The notes under the pieces are model-generated. The model worked only from the letters and a program-made list of their open reading frames with translations. It did no database searches and was not told where the DNA came from. 64,000 nucleotides of DNA from Paraburkholderia sartisoli (lineage in GTDB: Bacteria; Pseudomonadota; Gammaproteobacteria; Burkholderiales; Burkholderiaceae), in contig NZ_FNRQ01000008.1 of the NCBI RefSeq assembly GCF_900107685.1, forward strand, positions 124,001-188,000, in the 5' to 3' direction. Below are positions 1 to 9,081 of the stretch, piece by piece (position 1 is the stretch's first letter; every line of letters begins with the position of its first letter). A program made the translations under genes and the position numbers.

Positions 1-338
1 GTCGCTCACGGTACCTGAACAGGATTCCGGGCTGCCTTTCGTAAGCCCGGGTTTACCTGTCCATAAGTGGCGCTTAAGAAGTGCAGACGCTGTGGCGTGG
101 CGAAAAGCCTTATTCTGTGGCCCGACAGCTTAAGGCCGCGCCCCATTCACGACGACCATGAGAGACCGTTGTCTCTTACCTGACCTTTGGAGCGGCATGC
201 CGTCATGTTGCAGCGCACTCCGGTCGGCTTCAATTCCCGTTGCGATGGCTCGCCGTCAGCCGGCCATTCTCGAATATCATCACGGGCAGCGGTGCATGCG
301 TGACCGTTTTTCTTGCAAGCCATCTTCACAACCAGACA
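1..338. other. Left-edge stretch without a recognisable gene
   Basis: No reading frame here resembles a known protein on either strand. The short open frames lack family motifs and a convincing ribosome-binding site. The stretch presumably carries the promoter of the LysR gene that follows, but I see no clear -35/-10 pair. Confidence 0.5.
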
Positions 339-1283
339 ATGAAATCGGCCACTCAGGGAGCAAAGGGATATCGGCGACTTATACCGTCGTTGACCGCCCT
401 TGTTGAATTTGAAGCTGTCGCCCGCTTGAGCAGTTTCACGTTGGCAGCCAACGAGCTCGGGGTCACGCAAGCGGCCGTGAGCAGGCAGGTCCGGCTCCTC
501 GAGGAATCCCTGGGCGTTCACCTTTTCCATCGCCTGCATCGGTCAATCAAGCTCACGCGCGAGGGCGAAGCGCTATATCTCGTGGTTGCGGAGTCCATGC
601 AGAGAATTGCGGGAGTCTTCGACCGGCTGGCGGACGGAAGCGAGCAACAGGAACTGGTCCTTGCCACCACGGCGGCCTTCTCCCAGTTCTGGGTGCTACC
701 CAGGTTGCCCGAGCTGAAACGTCTTCAACCACAATTGAAGCTTCGTTTGACGACTCAGATGTTCACCGCCGACCTGCGCCACAACGAAGTGGACATAGCA
801 GTCCGGTTCGGCAACGGTAAGTGGCGCGACGGAACGTCATCATTGCTGTTTGACGAAGAAGTGTTTCCGGTATGCTCACCGGCCTGGTTGCAGGAGAACG
901 GGTCGCCGCACTCTCTCGCGGAACTCGCAAAGACACAGTTGATCGATTCTGACTCGACGTCTGAAGGGTGGATGGGTTGGGAGACCTGGTTTGAAGCCGT
1001 CGGCTTACGACCACCACGGTTACAGTACGCGCTACGCTGCAGCCTGTACACGGACACGATTCAAGCTGCGCTGCATGGGCAAGGTGTTGCACTGGGCTGG
1101 CACAGACTGTTGACCCGCCACCTCGAATCGGGAACGCTTGTGCGCCTCACGGAGGCGACGGTCAAGGTCAGCGATTCGTATTTCGTCGTTATCCCTCACG
1201 GTCGCGCGATTACACCCACTACGAATCGCGTGATTGAATGGCTGCGCGGCGATGTCGCGGTCTCCTCGCACCAGGATGAATGA
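339..1283 (+). CDS. LysR-family transcriptional regulator, GcvA/choline-type
   Basis: This is a 314-residue LysR regulator. The N-terminal winged helix-turn-helix is clear (FEAVARLSSFTLAANELGVT, then QAAVSRQVRLLEESLGV), followed by a periplasmic-binding-like effector domain to the C-terminus. The subtype with DLRHNEVDIAVRFG and DEEVFPVCSPAW resembles the GcvA and choline/choline-sulfate regulators. I chose the ATG at 339 because the family normally begins shortly before the HTH. An ATG at 240 is in frame but would add 33 atypical residues. It lies 181 bp upstream of the Rieske oxygenase pair on the same strand and is the likely regulator of that pair. This is inferred from position and subtype only. 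Confidence 0.85.
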   Translation: MKSATQGAKGYRRLIPSLTALVEFEAVARLSSFTLAANELGVTQAAVSRQVRLLEESLGVHLFHRLHRSIKLTREGEALYLVVAESMQRIAGVFDRLADGSEQQELVLATTAAFSQFWVLPRLPELKRLQPQLKLRLTTQMFTADLRHNEVDIAVRFGNGKWRDGTSSLLFDEEVFPVCSPAWLQENGSPHSLAELAKTQLIDSDSTSEGWMGWETWFEAVGLRPPRLQYALRCSLYTDTIQAALHGQGVALGWHRLLTRHLESGTLVRLTEATVKVSDSYFVVIPHGRAITPTTNRVIEWLRGDVAVSSHQDE

Positions 1284-1464
1284 ATTGCCCAACGCCTTGC
1301 TGCGTCAATCAAGGCCCTGAAGCAAGCTGGCAGTTCTCGCATAACTTAAAGTAATGTCAGAGCAAGAATAAAGCGCATTGACGGCCAATATCGTCGATTC
1401 AATACTGGATTCATAACGTTGATGCGGTGGCATCACGACTGTCAATCCAGGTAAGGGGCAATCG

Positions 1465-2721
1465 ATGTCTGTGGCAAATCTTAAAACTCACAGTGAACTC
1501 GCGCGCGGTCGCACACCTGGCCATGGCATGCCGGGAGAACTGTTCGGGCGGCAGGACGTGTTCGAGACAGACGTCGACGTGTTCTTTCACAAGCACTGGA
1601 TTCTCGCCGGCGTCACCGCTGATGTTCCAGAACCCGGCGATGTGTCTACCGTCGACATCGGCAAGGCATCGATTCTGATCGTGCGCGACGACGATGAAAA
1701 CATTCGTGCCTGGCGAAACGTGTGCCGGCATCGCGGAGCCCGACTGAAAGACGCTGGAAAATCCACGGTCGGCATGCTCGTTTGCCCTTATCACCAGTGG
1801 ACCTACGACCTCGACGGCAGCCTGAAACACACGACCCACATGGGCGTTGATTTCGACCGCTCGTGCCGCGGCCTTATCCCCGTGAAGACACGTATTGTCG
1901 GCACCCATATCTTCGTGTGCCTGTCGGATGACGCGCCCGCCGACATGGATATCCTCGAACAAACGATGGCTCCCAGGTTCGCACCGTATGACCTGACACG
2001 AACCAGAATCGCACACGAGGCCGAAATCATCGAGAACGGCAACTGGAAGCTCGTGATCGAGAACAACCGGGAGTGCTATCACTGCGGTGCGACCCATCCG
2101 GAGCTGACAGCGTCCTTCCTTCCTGAAGATTTCGGATTCTGCCCGCAGGGTTTGAGCGAGGAATCCCAGCGCGCACTCGACGCGTACCACGCACGCAACG
2201 CCGCGAGCGTCTCCAGTTGGGAAAAGGATGGATTGATCTGCAACGCGTTCGAACGGCTCGACCCCGATGCCGCCACCAGCTTCCGGACGCAGCGCCTGGT
2301 TATCGCCGGAAACGGCGAATCGCAAACGATGGACACCAGGGTAGCAAGCAGGAAGCTCCTCGGTGAATTACAGCGCCGTGACCTCGGCGACGTGCATATG
2401 TGGACCCACAATTCGTGGACGCATGTGATGAGCGACCATGCGGTCGTCTCCTACATTGTCCCGCTGGCACCGGACAAGACGCTCGTGCGTACCAAATGGC
2501 TGGTCCACGAAGATGCAGTGGAGGGAGTCGATTACGACCTGAACGCGTTGACTGAAGTCTGGGTTGCAACGAACGCCCAGGACGCAAGCCTGGTTGCAAC
2601 CAACTATCGTGGGACACAGGATCCGGCCTATGAGCCCGGTCCGTTCTCTCCTTTTACAGAGACCTATGTGGAACTGTTTGCCCAATGGTACGCAGCCCGG
2701 TTGGGTGCGCACGGAGTTTAA
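1465..2721 (+). CDS. Rieske non-heme iron oxygenase, GbcA/stachydrine-demethylase-like
   Basis: This 418-residue catalytic subunit belongs to the group that oxidatively N-demethylates quaternary amines such as glycine betaine or stachydrine. The Rieske [2Fe-2S] ligands are visible as C87-x-H89 and C107-x2-H110 (CPYHQWTYDLDGS). The mononuclear iron site is signalled by NWKLVIENNRECYHCGATHP, with H206 and H211 as the usual histidine ligands. The next gene, starting immediately after the stop codon, encodes the matching reductase. The usual downstream genes for dimethylglycine and sarcosine breakdown are absent, so the true substrate is open. A glycine-betaine-like methylated amine is the best guess. 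Confidence 0.85.
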   Translation: MSVANLKTHSELARGRTPGHGMPGELFGRQDVFETDVDVFFHKHWILAGVTADVPEPGDVSTVDIGKASILIVRDDDENIRAWRNVCRHRGARLKDAGKSTVGMLVCPYHQWTYDLDGSLKHTTHMGVDFDRSCRGLIPVKTRIVGTHIFVCLSDDAPADMDILEQTMAPRFAPYDLTRTRIAHEAEIIENGNWKLVIENNRECYHCGATHPELTASFLPEDFGFCPQGLSEESQRALDAYHARNAASVSSWEKDGLICNAFERLDPDAATSFRTQRLVIAGNGESQTMDTRVASRKLLGELQRRDLGDVHMWTHNSWTHVMSDHAVVSYIVPLAPDKTLVRTKWLVHEDAVEGVDYDLNALTEVWVATNAQDASLVATNYRGTQDPAYEPGPFSPFTETYVELFAQWYAARLGAHGV

Positions 2722-3888
2722 GTGACTGCCATGAATTTTCCAGACACGTACGCCGACGCTACCCTGCCGGACGCGCTTGAAGACAGGTTGACCGATAGCG
2801 CCGTCTGGGAGCGCGCCGGCGGTCAATGGACCAGCGCCGAGAAGAGGCGGCTGGTGTGTTGTCGCACCATTGACGAAACACTCGACGTCAAAACGTTCGT
2901 TCTCTGTGCGAATGACGGCGTTCCGTTCAGCTTCGAGCCGGGGCAATTCATTACGATATCGGTCGACGTCGGCGGTCAGGCGCTGTCACGCTGCTACACG
3001 ATATCCTCGCCCCCGACACGCCCGTACACCCTGTCCATCTCGGTCAAGCGCGTACCCGGCGGTGTCGTATCGAACTGGCTGCACGACAATCTGTGGCCGG
3101 GCGGCACGTTGCAGGCCTACGGACCTTCAGGCGTGTTCACGCCTTCATCTCATCCTGCAAGGAAGCTGCTCTACCTTTCCGCCGGTTCAGGCGTGACACC
3201 ACTGATGTCGATGACGCGCGCGGGTCATGACCTCGGACTCAACCGTGACATCGTGTTCCTGCACAGCGCGAGAACACCTGCGGACATCATCTTTCGAAAC
3301 GAGCTGGCTCAGCTTGGCGCGTCCGCGGACCGGCTCAGGGTCGTCCATATATGCGAAGGTGTCGGCCTGGAACGCGACTGGAGCGGCCCTGTCGGCAGAT
3401 TGTCGCTGGAACTACTGGAGCGTTCAGTACCCGACTTCCGGGAGCGGGAAGCATTCACGTGCGGCCCCGCGGGTTACATGCAGTCGGCAAAAGAAATCCT
3501 GCGTGAAGGCGGTCACGACCCGGCACGGTATCACCAGGAAAGCTTCGACATCGGCGCCAGTCGTGCCGAAGGCGGCGTTGCTGTCGCTCCTGTTTTGCCG
3601 TGCAACGCAACCTCCGATGGCCGACAGTCGTTCAGCATCCGGCTCGCCCGCTCCGGGAAAACGTTCACGATGAACGATACCGAGACCGTGCTCGCCGCGG
3701 CTCGCAAGGCTGGCGTGCCCGTTCCGTCTTCCTGCGGACAGGGTCTTTGTGGAACCTGTAAAACCGCTGTTCTCGAGGGTGATGTCGATATGCAGCACAA
3801 CGGCGGCATACGTCAGCGGGAAATCGACAAGGGACTACGGCTGCTATGCTGCAGCCGCGCCAGATCGGATCTTGTGCTGGATCTTTAG
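2722..3888 (+). CDS. Hybrid ferredoxin reductase, GbcB-like partner of the Rieske oxygenase
   Basis: This 388-residue protein passes electrons from NAD(P)H to the preceding oxygenase. It has an N-terminal flavin domain (LSRCYTISSPPTRP), a nucleotide-binding domain (YLSAGSGVTPLMSM, later FTCGPAGYM), and a C-terminal plant-type [2Fe-2S] ferredoxin domain with CGQGLCGTC and a last cysteine near LLCCSR. This FNR-then-ferredoxin order is that of GbcB-type reductases. The start is a GTG at 2722 immediately after the oxygenase stop; an ATG at 2731 is the alternative. The tight coupling argues for one transcript and matched amounts of both subunits. Confidence 0.85.
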   Translation: MTAMNFPDTYADATLPDALEDRLTDSAVWERAGGQWTSAEKRRLVCCRTIDETLDVKTFVLCANDGVPFSFEPGQFITISVDVGGQALSRCYTISSPPTRPYTLSISVKRVPGGVVSNWLHDNLWPGGTLQAYGPSGVFTPSSHPARKLLYLSAGSGVTPLMSMTRAGHDLGLNRDIVFLHSARTPADIIFRNELAQLGASADRLRVVHICEGVGLERDWSGPVGRLSLELLERSVPDFREREAFTCGPAGYMQSAKEILREGGHDPARYHQESFDIGASRAEGGVAVAPVLPCNATSDGRQSFSIRLARSGKTFTMNDTETVLAAARKAGVPVPSSCGQGLCGTCKTAVLEGDVDMQHNGGIRQREIDKGLRLLCCSRARSDLVLDL

Positions 3889-3930
3889 CCAGGCGGCCTC
3901 AAATATCCGGATATGTGCCTGTCTTCCGCT

Positions 3931-4734
3931 TCAGTCGGCGTCTTCCGTCAACAGCGTCTCGCCAGGCGCACCCAGTGCAAGCCATCCGCCATCGACGTTG
4001 AGCGTCGTCCCCGTTATAAAGCTGGCGCGGGAAGAAGCCAGAAAGGCGATTGCCTCGGCGACTTCTTCCGGTTCGGCCATCCGTCCCATCGGCGTGCGGC
4101 GAACGATCGCGTCGCGGTCGAGCACCCCTCGCTTCGACAGGTCATCCACGAGCGCGGTACGCACATAGCCCGGCGCCACGGCATTGACGCGCACGCCCCG
4201 ACGAGCCCACTCGCATGCCATCGAGCGCGTCATGGCCACGATGCCAGCCTTGGCGGCACCGTACGCGTTGCGTGCAGGGATACCCGCCTGTCCGGCAATC
4301 GAACCGAGATTGACGATGGCACCCTTTCCGCGGGCAACCATGCCGCGTGCCACGGCCTGACTGACGAGGAAGGTGCCTCGCACATGTACGTTGATGACCC
4401 GGTCGAACGATGCCACGTTCTGGGTCAACGTCGTCCCTGCCTGTTCACCGATACCGGCGTTATTGACGAGCACATCGATCCTGCCGAATCGCTCCAGCAC
4501 GGATGCCACTGCCACCTCCACCTGCTCCTGTGAACTGACATCGGCGGCCAACCCCATGTGCGGCTCCCCCAGCTCGTGCGCACGCTCAAGCGCCAATTCC
4601 CTGTTCAGATCGACAATCACCACGTGTGCGTGATCGCGGGCAAGACGTTGCGCCGCGGCCCATCCGATCCCGTCCGCTGCGCCAGTAACAATAACCACCG
4701 ATCCGCTTTGCGGATGACCCAACGACTGTTCCAT
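3931..4734 (-). CDS. Short-chain dehydrogenase/reductase (SDR)
   Basis: This is a 267-residue classical SDR. It has the dinucleotide motif VTGAADGIG, the NNAG structural motif, and an active-site segment NLGSIAGQ followed by YGAAKAG that supplies Ser, Tyr and Lys. The acidic residue after the second strand (VIVDLN) suggests NAD rather than NADP. An ATG at 4755 would add seven residues; 4734 gives the usual start. It is the last gene of a leftward operon (SDR, FAD enzyme, NIPSNAP, SDR) and converges with the Rieske reductase gene 42 bp away. It probably oxidises a hydroxyl intermediate of the pathway encoded here; the substrate is unknown. Confidence 0.85.
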   Translation of the reverse strand: MEQSLGHPQSGSVVIVTGAADGIGWAAAQRLARDHAHVVIVDLNRELALERAHELGEPHMGLAADVSSQEQVEVAVASVLERFGRIDVLVNNAGIGEQAGTTLTQNVASFDRVINVHVRGTFLVSQAVARGMVARGKGAIVNLGSIAGQAGIPARNAYGAAKAGIVAMTRSMACEWARRGVRVNAVAPGYVRTALVDDLSKRGVLDRDAIVRRTPMGRMAEPEEVAEAIAFLASSRASFITGTTLNVDGGWLALGAPGETLLTEDAD

Positions 4735-4738
4735 CGAT

Positions 4739-5104
4739 TCACCTTGCCCGATCAATCTGGTCTGCCTGCTTGAGGAGGTTTAAAGAGCCATGCTCGACAC
4801 TGCGGATCAGCCTTGTCTCCTGTGCCACGACGAGGTGTGCCGATGCGCTTAGATACGCGGGAAAATCCGGATGCGTGTCGCGGCGCAAACACCTCGCTTC
4901 ATAATCGGCAAGGCTGTCGTATCCCCACAGATGCACAAACTGGTTCAATGGACCCACGACGCTGGTATAGAAACCGAGTGGGTGTCCTAGCGTTTCAAGC
5001 AGGATGGGCATTGCCATCCTCTCGAACACTTCGATGAACTCGTTCATCCTGCGCGGCGGGATCATGTATATCCGGTGATCCACCCATGCCTTAGCGACGG
5101 CCAT
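4739..5104 (-). CDS. NIPSNAP-family protein
   Basis: This is a 121-residue single-domain protein of the NIPSNAP ferredoxin-like fold, recognised by the N-terminal pattern VDHRIYMIPPRRMNEFIEVF and the central GPLNQFVHLWGYDSLADYEA. Such proteins are common in bacterial catabolic operons but their biochemical role is not settled. The start ATG is preceded by a GGAGG ribosome-binding site and overlaps the 3' end of the FAD dehydrogenase gene by 14 bp, so the two are translationally coupled. Only 4 bp separate it from the following SDR gene. A dimeric accessory or small catabolic role is inferred. Confidence 0.8.
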   Translation of the reverse strand: MAVAKAWVDHRIYMIPPRRMNEFIEVFERMAMPILLETLGHPLGFYTSVVGPLNQFVHLWGYDSLADYEARCLRRDTHPDFPAYLSASAHLVVAQETRLIRSVEHGSLNLLKQADQIDRAR

Positions 5105-6866
5105 TGACCACCTCCTTCTCGCGCACTACTGGGTTCGCAACCGTGTTCGCGGCATTGCCCGCCTGCGCAATGTGCCGGCCGGTGATGAACCCGAACGTCA
5201 TGATGGGTCCGAGCGTGATTCCCGCACCCGGGTAATTGCCGCCCATGATGCTGGCGCGGTCGTTGCCCACGGCATACAGGCCAGCAATCGGCTTGCTGTT
5301 CGCATTAAGCACCTCACCCACGACACTGGTGCGAATGCCATCGAACGTGCCGAGGTCGCCCATGTAAATCTTCAACGCGTAGTACGGGCCCGTTTCGACT
5401 GGTGCAACGCATGGATTCGGCTTGTGTTCGGGATCCGCGAGATAGCGGTTAAACGATGTGGTGCCCCGGCCGAACTGACGGTCTTCGCCGTGTACCGCTC
5501 CTTCGTTGTATTCGCGCACCGTCGCCTCAAGCGCGGCCGCATCGATACCGGCTTTTAGAGCAAGCTCGGACAGCGTGTTCGCCTTCGTCAGATAGCCATT
5601 CCTGACAAGCGGTCCAAGGGGCAGCGGCCCGGGTTTTGCATAACCCAACCCATACCTGGCTATCGTGGCGTGGTCGCAAATGAGCCACATCGCCGTCTCA
5701 TGCTCACCTTCACAGGCCGTAATCATCGCGGCGCCAACGTCGTGGTATGAACTGGATTCGTTGGTGAACCGGCGTCCGTTACGAAGCACGCCAATCACCC
5801 CCGGTTTGTAGCGGTCAAGCAGATGCGGAAAGACGCCGTAGCGACCGCCTTTCAGCGGCACGCGCGAGACTGGCATCCACGCTGCCGCATCCTTGAAACG
5901 GATGTCGACTGTTCCCCCTGCTTTCTCGGCCATCCGCCCGCCATCGCCTGTATTCGACTCAGGTACGGGCGATACATGCTCGCCACCGCGACGCACGTGC
6001 GGGTACGCTTTGCCAATGCGCTGAACGTCATGGGAGAAACCGCCACAGGCGAGAACGACACCGCAACGGCTTTCGACACGCACGGTCTGGCCATTGCGTT
6101 CAATGAGCGCACCGGTAATCGCTCCATTGGAAACCAGCAGCTCTTTCGCCAGACTCGAGGTCCAGATCGGAATCTCAAGATCGAGCGCCGATTTCGCAAG
6201 CCGGGCGGCCAGAGCGTTTCCACTGGTGACATGAATCCCGCGGCGATAGAGAAGCAGCTCTTTCATATGAGCCGCAAGACGCTTCGTCACATACACTGCG
6301 GACGCAACCGATTTGGTAACGTTGAAAAAATGCTTCAGATCGGCGTTGGACGAGTTGAACATCATGCCGATGAAGGTGATGGTCTTGAGCGGCGGACGCA
6401 GCCGACGCATATCCTCGCCCAGTTCCCTGATGTCGAAGGGAGCCGCGAGAATCGACCGTCCCACGTCGACGCCTCCACCAACCGTCGGGTGATAATCCGG
6501 GTAAAGCGTCGGAACGAACTTGACGCTCGTCTCGCGCTCGAACCACTCCACCATCTCCGGGCCGGTGTCGAGGAATGCGTTCACCGCCGCTTCATCGAAG
6601 AACGGACCGGTCTCGTTCTTCAGATACTCAAGCGCGGCTTCGCGGCTGTCCGTTACACCCTTATTCCGTGCCACATGATTATCAGGAATCCAGAGCACTC
6701 CGCCCGAGAAGGCCGCGGTGCCGCCAAAAACATCCGCCTTCTCCGCGACGACGACGCTCAAGCCATGCTTGCGCGCCGTGATGGCCGTCGACATGCCGCC
6801 AGCGCCCGCACCAATGACCAGCAGGTCGCACTCGACCCGGTTCGGACTGGTTGAAACGTTCCCCAT
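5091..6866 (-). CDS. FAD-dependent dehydrogenase, 3-ketosteroid delta1-dehydrogenase/fumarate-reductase-like
   Basis: This is a 591-residue flavoprotein. The FAD-binding Rossmann motif is at the N-terminus (DLLVIGAGAGGMSTAITARK), with AEKADVFGGTAAFSGGVLW close behind. The C-terminal FAD-contact segment GGNYPGAGITLGP is typical of ketosteroid dehydrogenases and related fumarate-reductase-like enzymes. These usually introduce or reduce a C=C bond next to a carbonyl. No signal peptide is visible, so it should be cytoplasmic. Its operon partners are two SDRs and a NIPSNAP protein, which fits stepwise oxidation of an alicyclic or steroid-like substrate. The substrate cannot be read from sequence. 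Confidence 0.85.
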   Translation of the reverse strand: MGNVSTSPNRVECDLLVIGAGAGGMSTAITARKHGLSVVVAEKADVFGGTAAFSGGVLWIPDNHVARNKGVTDSREAALEYLKNETGPFFDEAAVNAFLDTGPEMVEWFERETSVKFVPTLYPDYHPTVGGGVDVGRSILAAPFDIRELGEDMRRLRPPLKTITFIGMMFNSSNADLKHFFNVTKSVASAVYVTKRLAAHMKELLLYRRGIHVTSGNALAARLAKSALDLEIPIWTSSLAKELLVSNGAITGALIERNGQTVRVESRCGVVLACGGFSHDVQRIGKAYPHVRRGGEHVSPVPESNTGDGGRMAEKAGGTVDIRFKDAAAWMPVSRVPLKGGRYGVFPHLLDRYKPGVIGVLRNGRRFTNESSSYHDVGAAMITACEGEHETAMWLICDHATIARYGLGYAKPGPLPLGPLVRNGYLTKANTLSELALKAGIDAAALEATVREYNEGAVHGEDRQFGRGTTSFNRYLADPEHKPNPCVAPVETGPYYALKIYMGDLGTFDGIRTSVVGEVLNANSKPIAGLYAVGNDRASIMGGNYPGAGITLGPIMTFGFITGRHIAQAGNAANTVANPVVREKEVVNGRR

Positions 6867-6889
6867 GATTCATCTTCCTTGCGTATTTC

Positions 6890-7729
6890 TCAACGCGGAG
6901 TCGGTTGACTGCGTCCGGTCCCGTTGAACCCGGGACGAGGCACGAGATCCATGAGCATGGCGTCCATGCCTCCGTTCACGGCGACTTCAGCGCCAGTCAC
7001 ATAGCTCGACCTGTCGCCAAGAAGAAAAAGGGTGACGTTGGCGATGTCGATGGGCTCGCCGACCCGCTTGCTGGCGGTCACTGCCGCCCGCTTCTCCTCG
7101 AAACCCGGTTCTTCGTAGAACTTTGCTGAAAGCGCGGTGCGGATCATGCCCGGGCAGACGGCATTGCTGCGGATGCCCGGACCCCATTCGGCTGCGATCT
7201 GCCTCGACAGCAAAAGGACGCCCGCCTTGCTTGCGCTATACGCGCCACTTCCTGTTTGCGGATGACTGGCGGCGATCGATGCGACGTGGACGATGCTGCC
7301 GCCTCCCGCAGCATTCATCTGATCGGCAAAGGCGCGTGAACAGACGAGGTAGGCCGTGAGATTCACCGAAAGAACCTTGTTCCATTCGTCGGATGTCACC
7401 GATTTCAAGGCCGAAGGTCTTAGCATCCCGGCGTTGTTCACGAGTGCCGTGCAGGGTCCAAGTTCGTCGTTGACGCGACGGGCAGCCTGGATGACGGCCG
7501 CTTCGTCGGAGACATCGCACGCAATTCCGATTGCGGTGAGGCCACGACCGCATAGCGCGTCCGCGGCTTCCTTTGCGGCGGCGCCGTTGAGGTCCAGCAA
7601 CGCGACCTTCGCACCAGCGACCGCGAGCTGTTCGGCAATGGCTGAACCAATTCCACTGGCCGCACCGGTCACAACGCAAACCTTGCCTGCAAGACCAAGC
7701 CAGGAAAAATGGTCGAATGTATTTGTCAT
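6890..7729 (-). CDS. Short-chain dehydrogenase/reductase (SDR), first gene of the leftward operon
   Basis: This is a 279-residue SDR. It shows VTGAASGIGSAIAEQLA for cofactor binding, the acidic residue of ALLDLNG favouring NAD, the NNAGM motif, and the catalytic HVASIAAS plus YSASKAGV segment. The start at 7729 is preferred over one 93 bp upstream because the upstream extension has no SDR character. It is 23 bp upstream of the FAD dehydrogenase gene and is the first gene of that operon. The 246-bp gap to the divergent AraC gene probably contains the regulated promoter. It differs from the second SDR of the operon, suggesting two oxidation steps. Confidence 0.85.
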   Translation of the reverse strand: MTNTFDHFSWLGLAGKVCVVTGAASGIGSAIAEQLAVAGAKVALLDLNGAAAKEAADALCGRGLTAIGIACDVSDEAAVIQAARRVNDELGPCTALVNNAGMLRPSALKSVTSDEWNKVLSVNLTAYLVCSRAFADQMNAAGGGSIVHVASIAASHPQTGSGAYSASKAGVLLLSRQIAAEWGPGIRSNAVCPGMIRTALSAKFYEEPGFEEKRAAVTASKRVGEPIDIANVTLFLLGDRSSYVTGAEVAVNGGMDAMLMDLVPRPGFNGTGRSQPTPR

Positions 7730-7975
7730 GTGCAATCGGACTATGTAATCTAACCCGGACAATTCCGGCGTATCCGGGCTTGTCGTCCAGCGGCAAATCG
7801 AGCCTCGCCGTGCTGTGGACATCCCCCGGATTTCAGGGAAAACCTCTATTTTCAGCAGTATTTATGCGGTTTTTGATTCGCAAAGTGTAGAAGCCAAAGG
7901 TAGTCTCCTCAATAGACAAACCAGGCTGATAGCCGGACAAAACATGCATAAGAGACCAAAGCCGGGATTACCCCT

Positions 7976-8893
7976 ATGAGCAAGATTCCAAATTACGCAC
8001 TCTATGGAACCGACCCGAAACCACCATGGGAAGACTTCGTATTTTTTGAGCGAATCCCTGAACGTTCCGGACTGCACAATTTTCAGATCGAGCCCCACAT
8101 GCATGACGGCATGCTGCATCTGCTGTATGTGAGAAGGGGCGGCGGGGACACGTTTGTTGATGACGTGAAATGGCCGCTGCGCGAGGACAGTCTGGTGATC
8201 GTCCCATCTCAATGCGTGCATGGGTTCCGGTTCACGAGCGATATCGATGGCCCGGTTGTCACGGCGGCGCAAAGGCCGATAGAGTCGCTGGCGGCGGTAT
8301 CGGCGCCCTACCTTCTGGACACGATTCGTCAGCCGGCGGTGGTGGACACGTCGCTCTCGCCCCGGCATGCGGAGGCGTTGATGCCGCTCTTCGAGGCGAT
8401 TGCCGAGGAGGCACGGGTTCAGGCGGCCGACCAGATGGCGTGTAGTGCGGCGTTGATGCTCGCGCTCTTTATCCAGATTCACCGGATACGCCAGTCGAGC
8501 GAGCATGCAAGCGCAGTCGGAGGGACGCTTTCCCGCCGGGGCATGCAGATCGAGAAATTCCGTGCGCTTGTCGATGCTCATTTCCGCGAGCGTCCCGCTA
8601 TCAGCTGGTACGCCACCGCGCTCGGGCTAAGCGCCGGTCAACTCTCGCGCCTGTGCCGCGAAAGCCTCGGCATGTCGAGCCTCGAGGTCATCAATGCGCG
8701 TGTCACGCACGCGGCTGAACGAGAGCTTATCTATTCGACGCTGACGATCAAACAGATTGCCAATAACCTCGGCTTTGCAGACGAGGCGTATTTCGGTCGA
8801 TTCTTTCGCAAGCAGACAAACCGGTCGCCGAACGAATTCAGGCAGATGGTGCGTGAACGACTGGCGGCAAGTCCGCACGTGCTTCAGGAATGA
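7976..8893 (+). CDS. AraC-family regulator with N-terminal cupin (PobR-like)
   Basis: This is a 305-residue regulator. The first half looks like a cupin effector domain (IEPHMHDGMLHLLYVRRGGG, with histidines of a beta-barrel). The second half holds the two AraC helix-turn-helix motifs (ISWYATALGLSAGQLSRLCR and ERELIYSTLTIKQIANNLGF, ending near FGRFFRKQTNRSPNEFR). This architecture resembles PobR-type activators of aromatic catabolism. It is transcribed divergently from the SDR/FAD/NIPSNAP operon and is its probable regulator. The effector is unknown. Confidence 0.85.
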   Translation: MSKIPNYALYGTDPKPPWEDFVFFERIPERSGLHNFQIEPHMHDGMLHLLYVRRGGGDTFVDDVKWPLREDSLVIVPSQCVHGFRFTSDIDGPVVTAAQRPIESLAAVSAPYLLDTIRQPAVVDTSLSPRHAEALMPLFEAIAEEARVQAADQMACSAALMLALFIQIHRIRQSSEHASAVGGTLSRRGMQIEKFRALVDAHFRERPAISWYATALGLSAGQLSRLCRESLGMSSLEVINARVTHAAERELIYSTLTIKQIANNLGFADEAYFGRFFRKQTNRSPNEFRQMVRERLAASPHVLQE

Positions 8894-9081
8894 AAGCCGA
8901 GGAGGTTTCGGCGCTATCCGATCTGACTTCGCCGATCGAACCACCGGGTCAGGCACGGCTCGCAGACAAATTCAGCCGCGCCAAATAAACCGCAACCCGT
9001 TGTGAGCTATAGTTTCGGATAACCCCGCTCACGGGCGGAACTTCGACATCGATCCACGTCAGCCGCGGATTCTCGTGCGGC

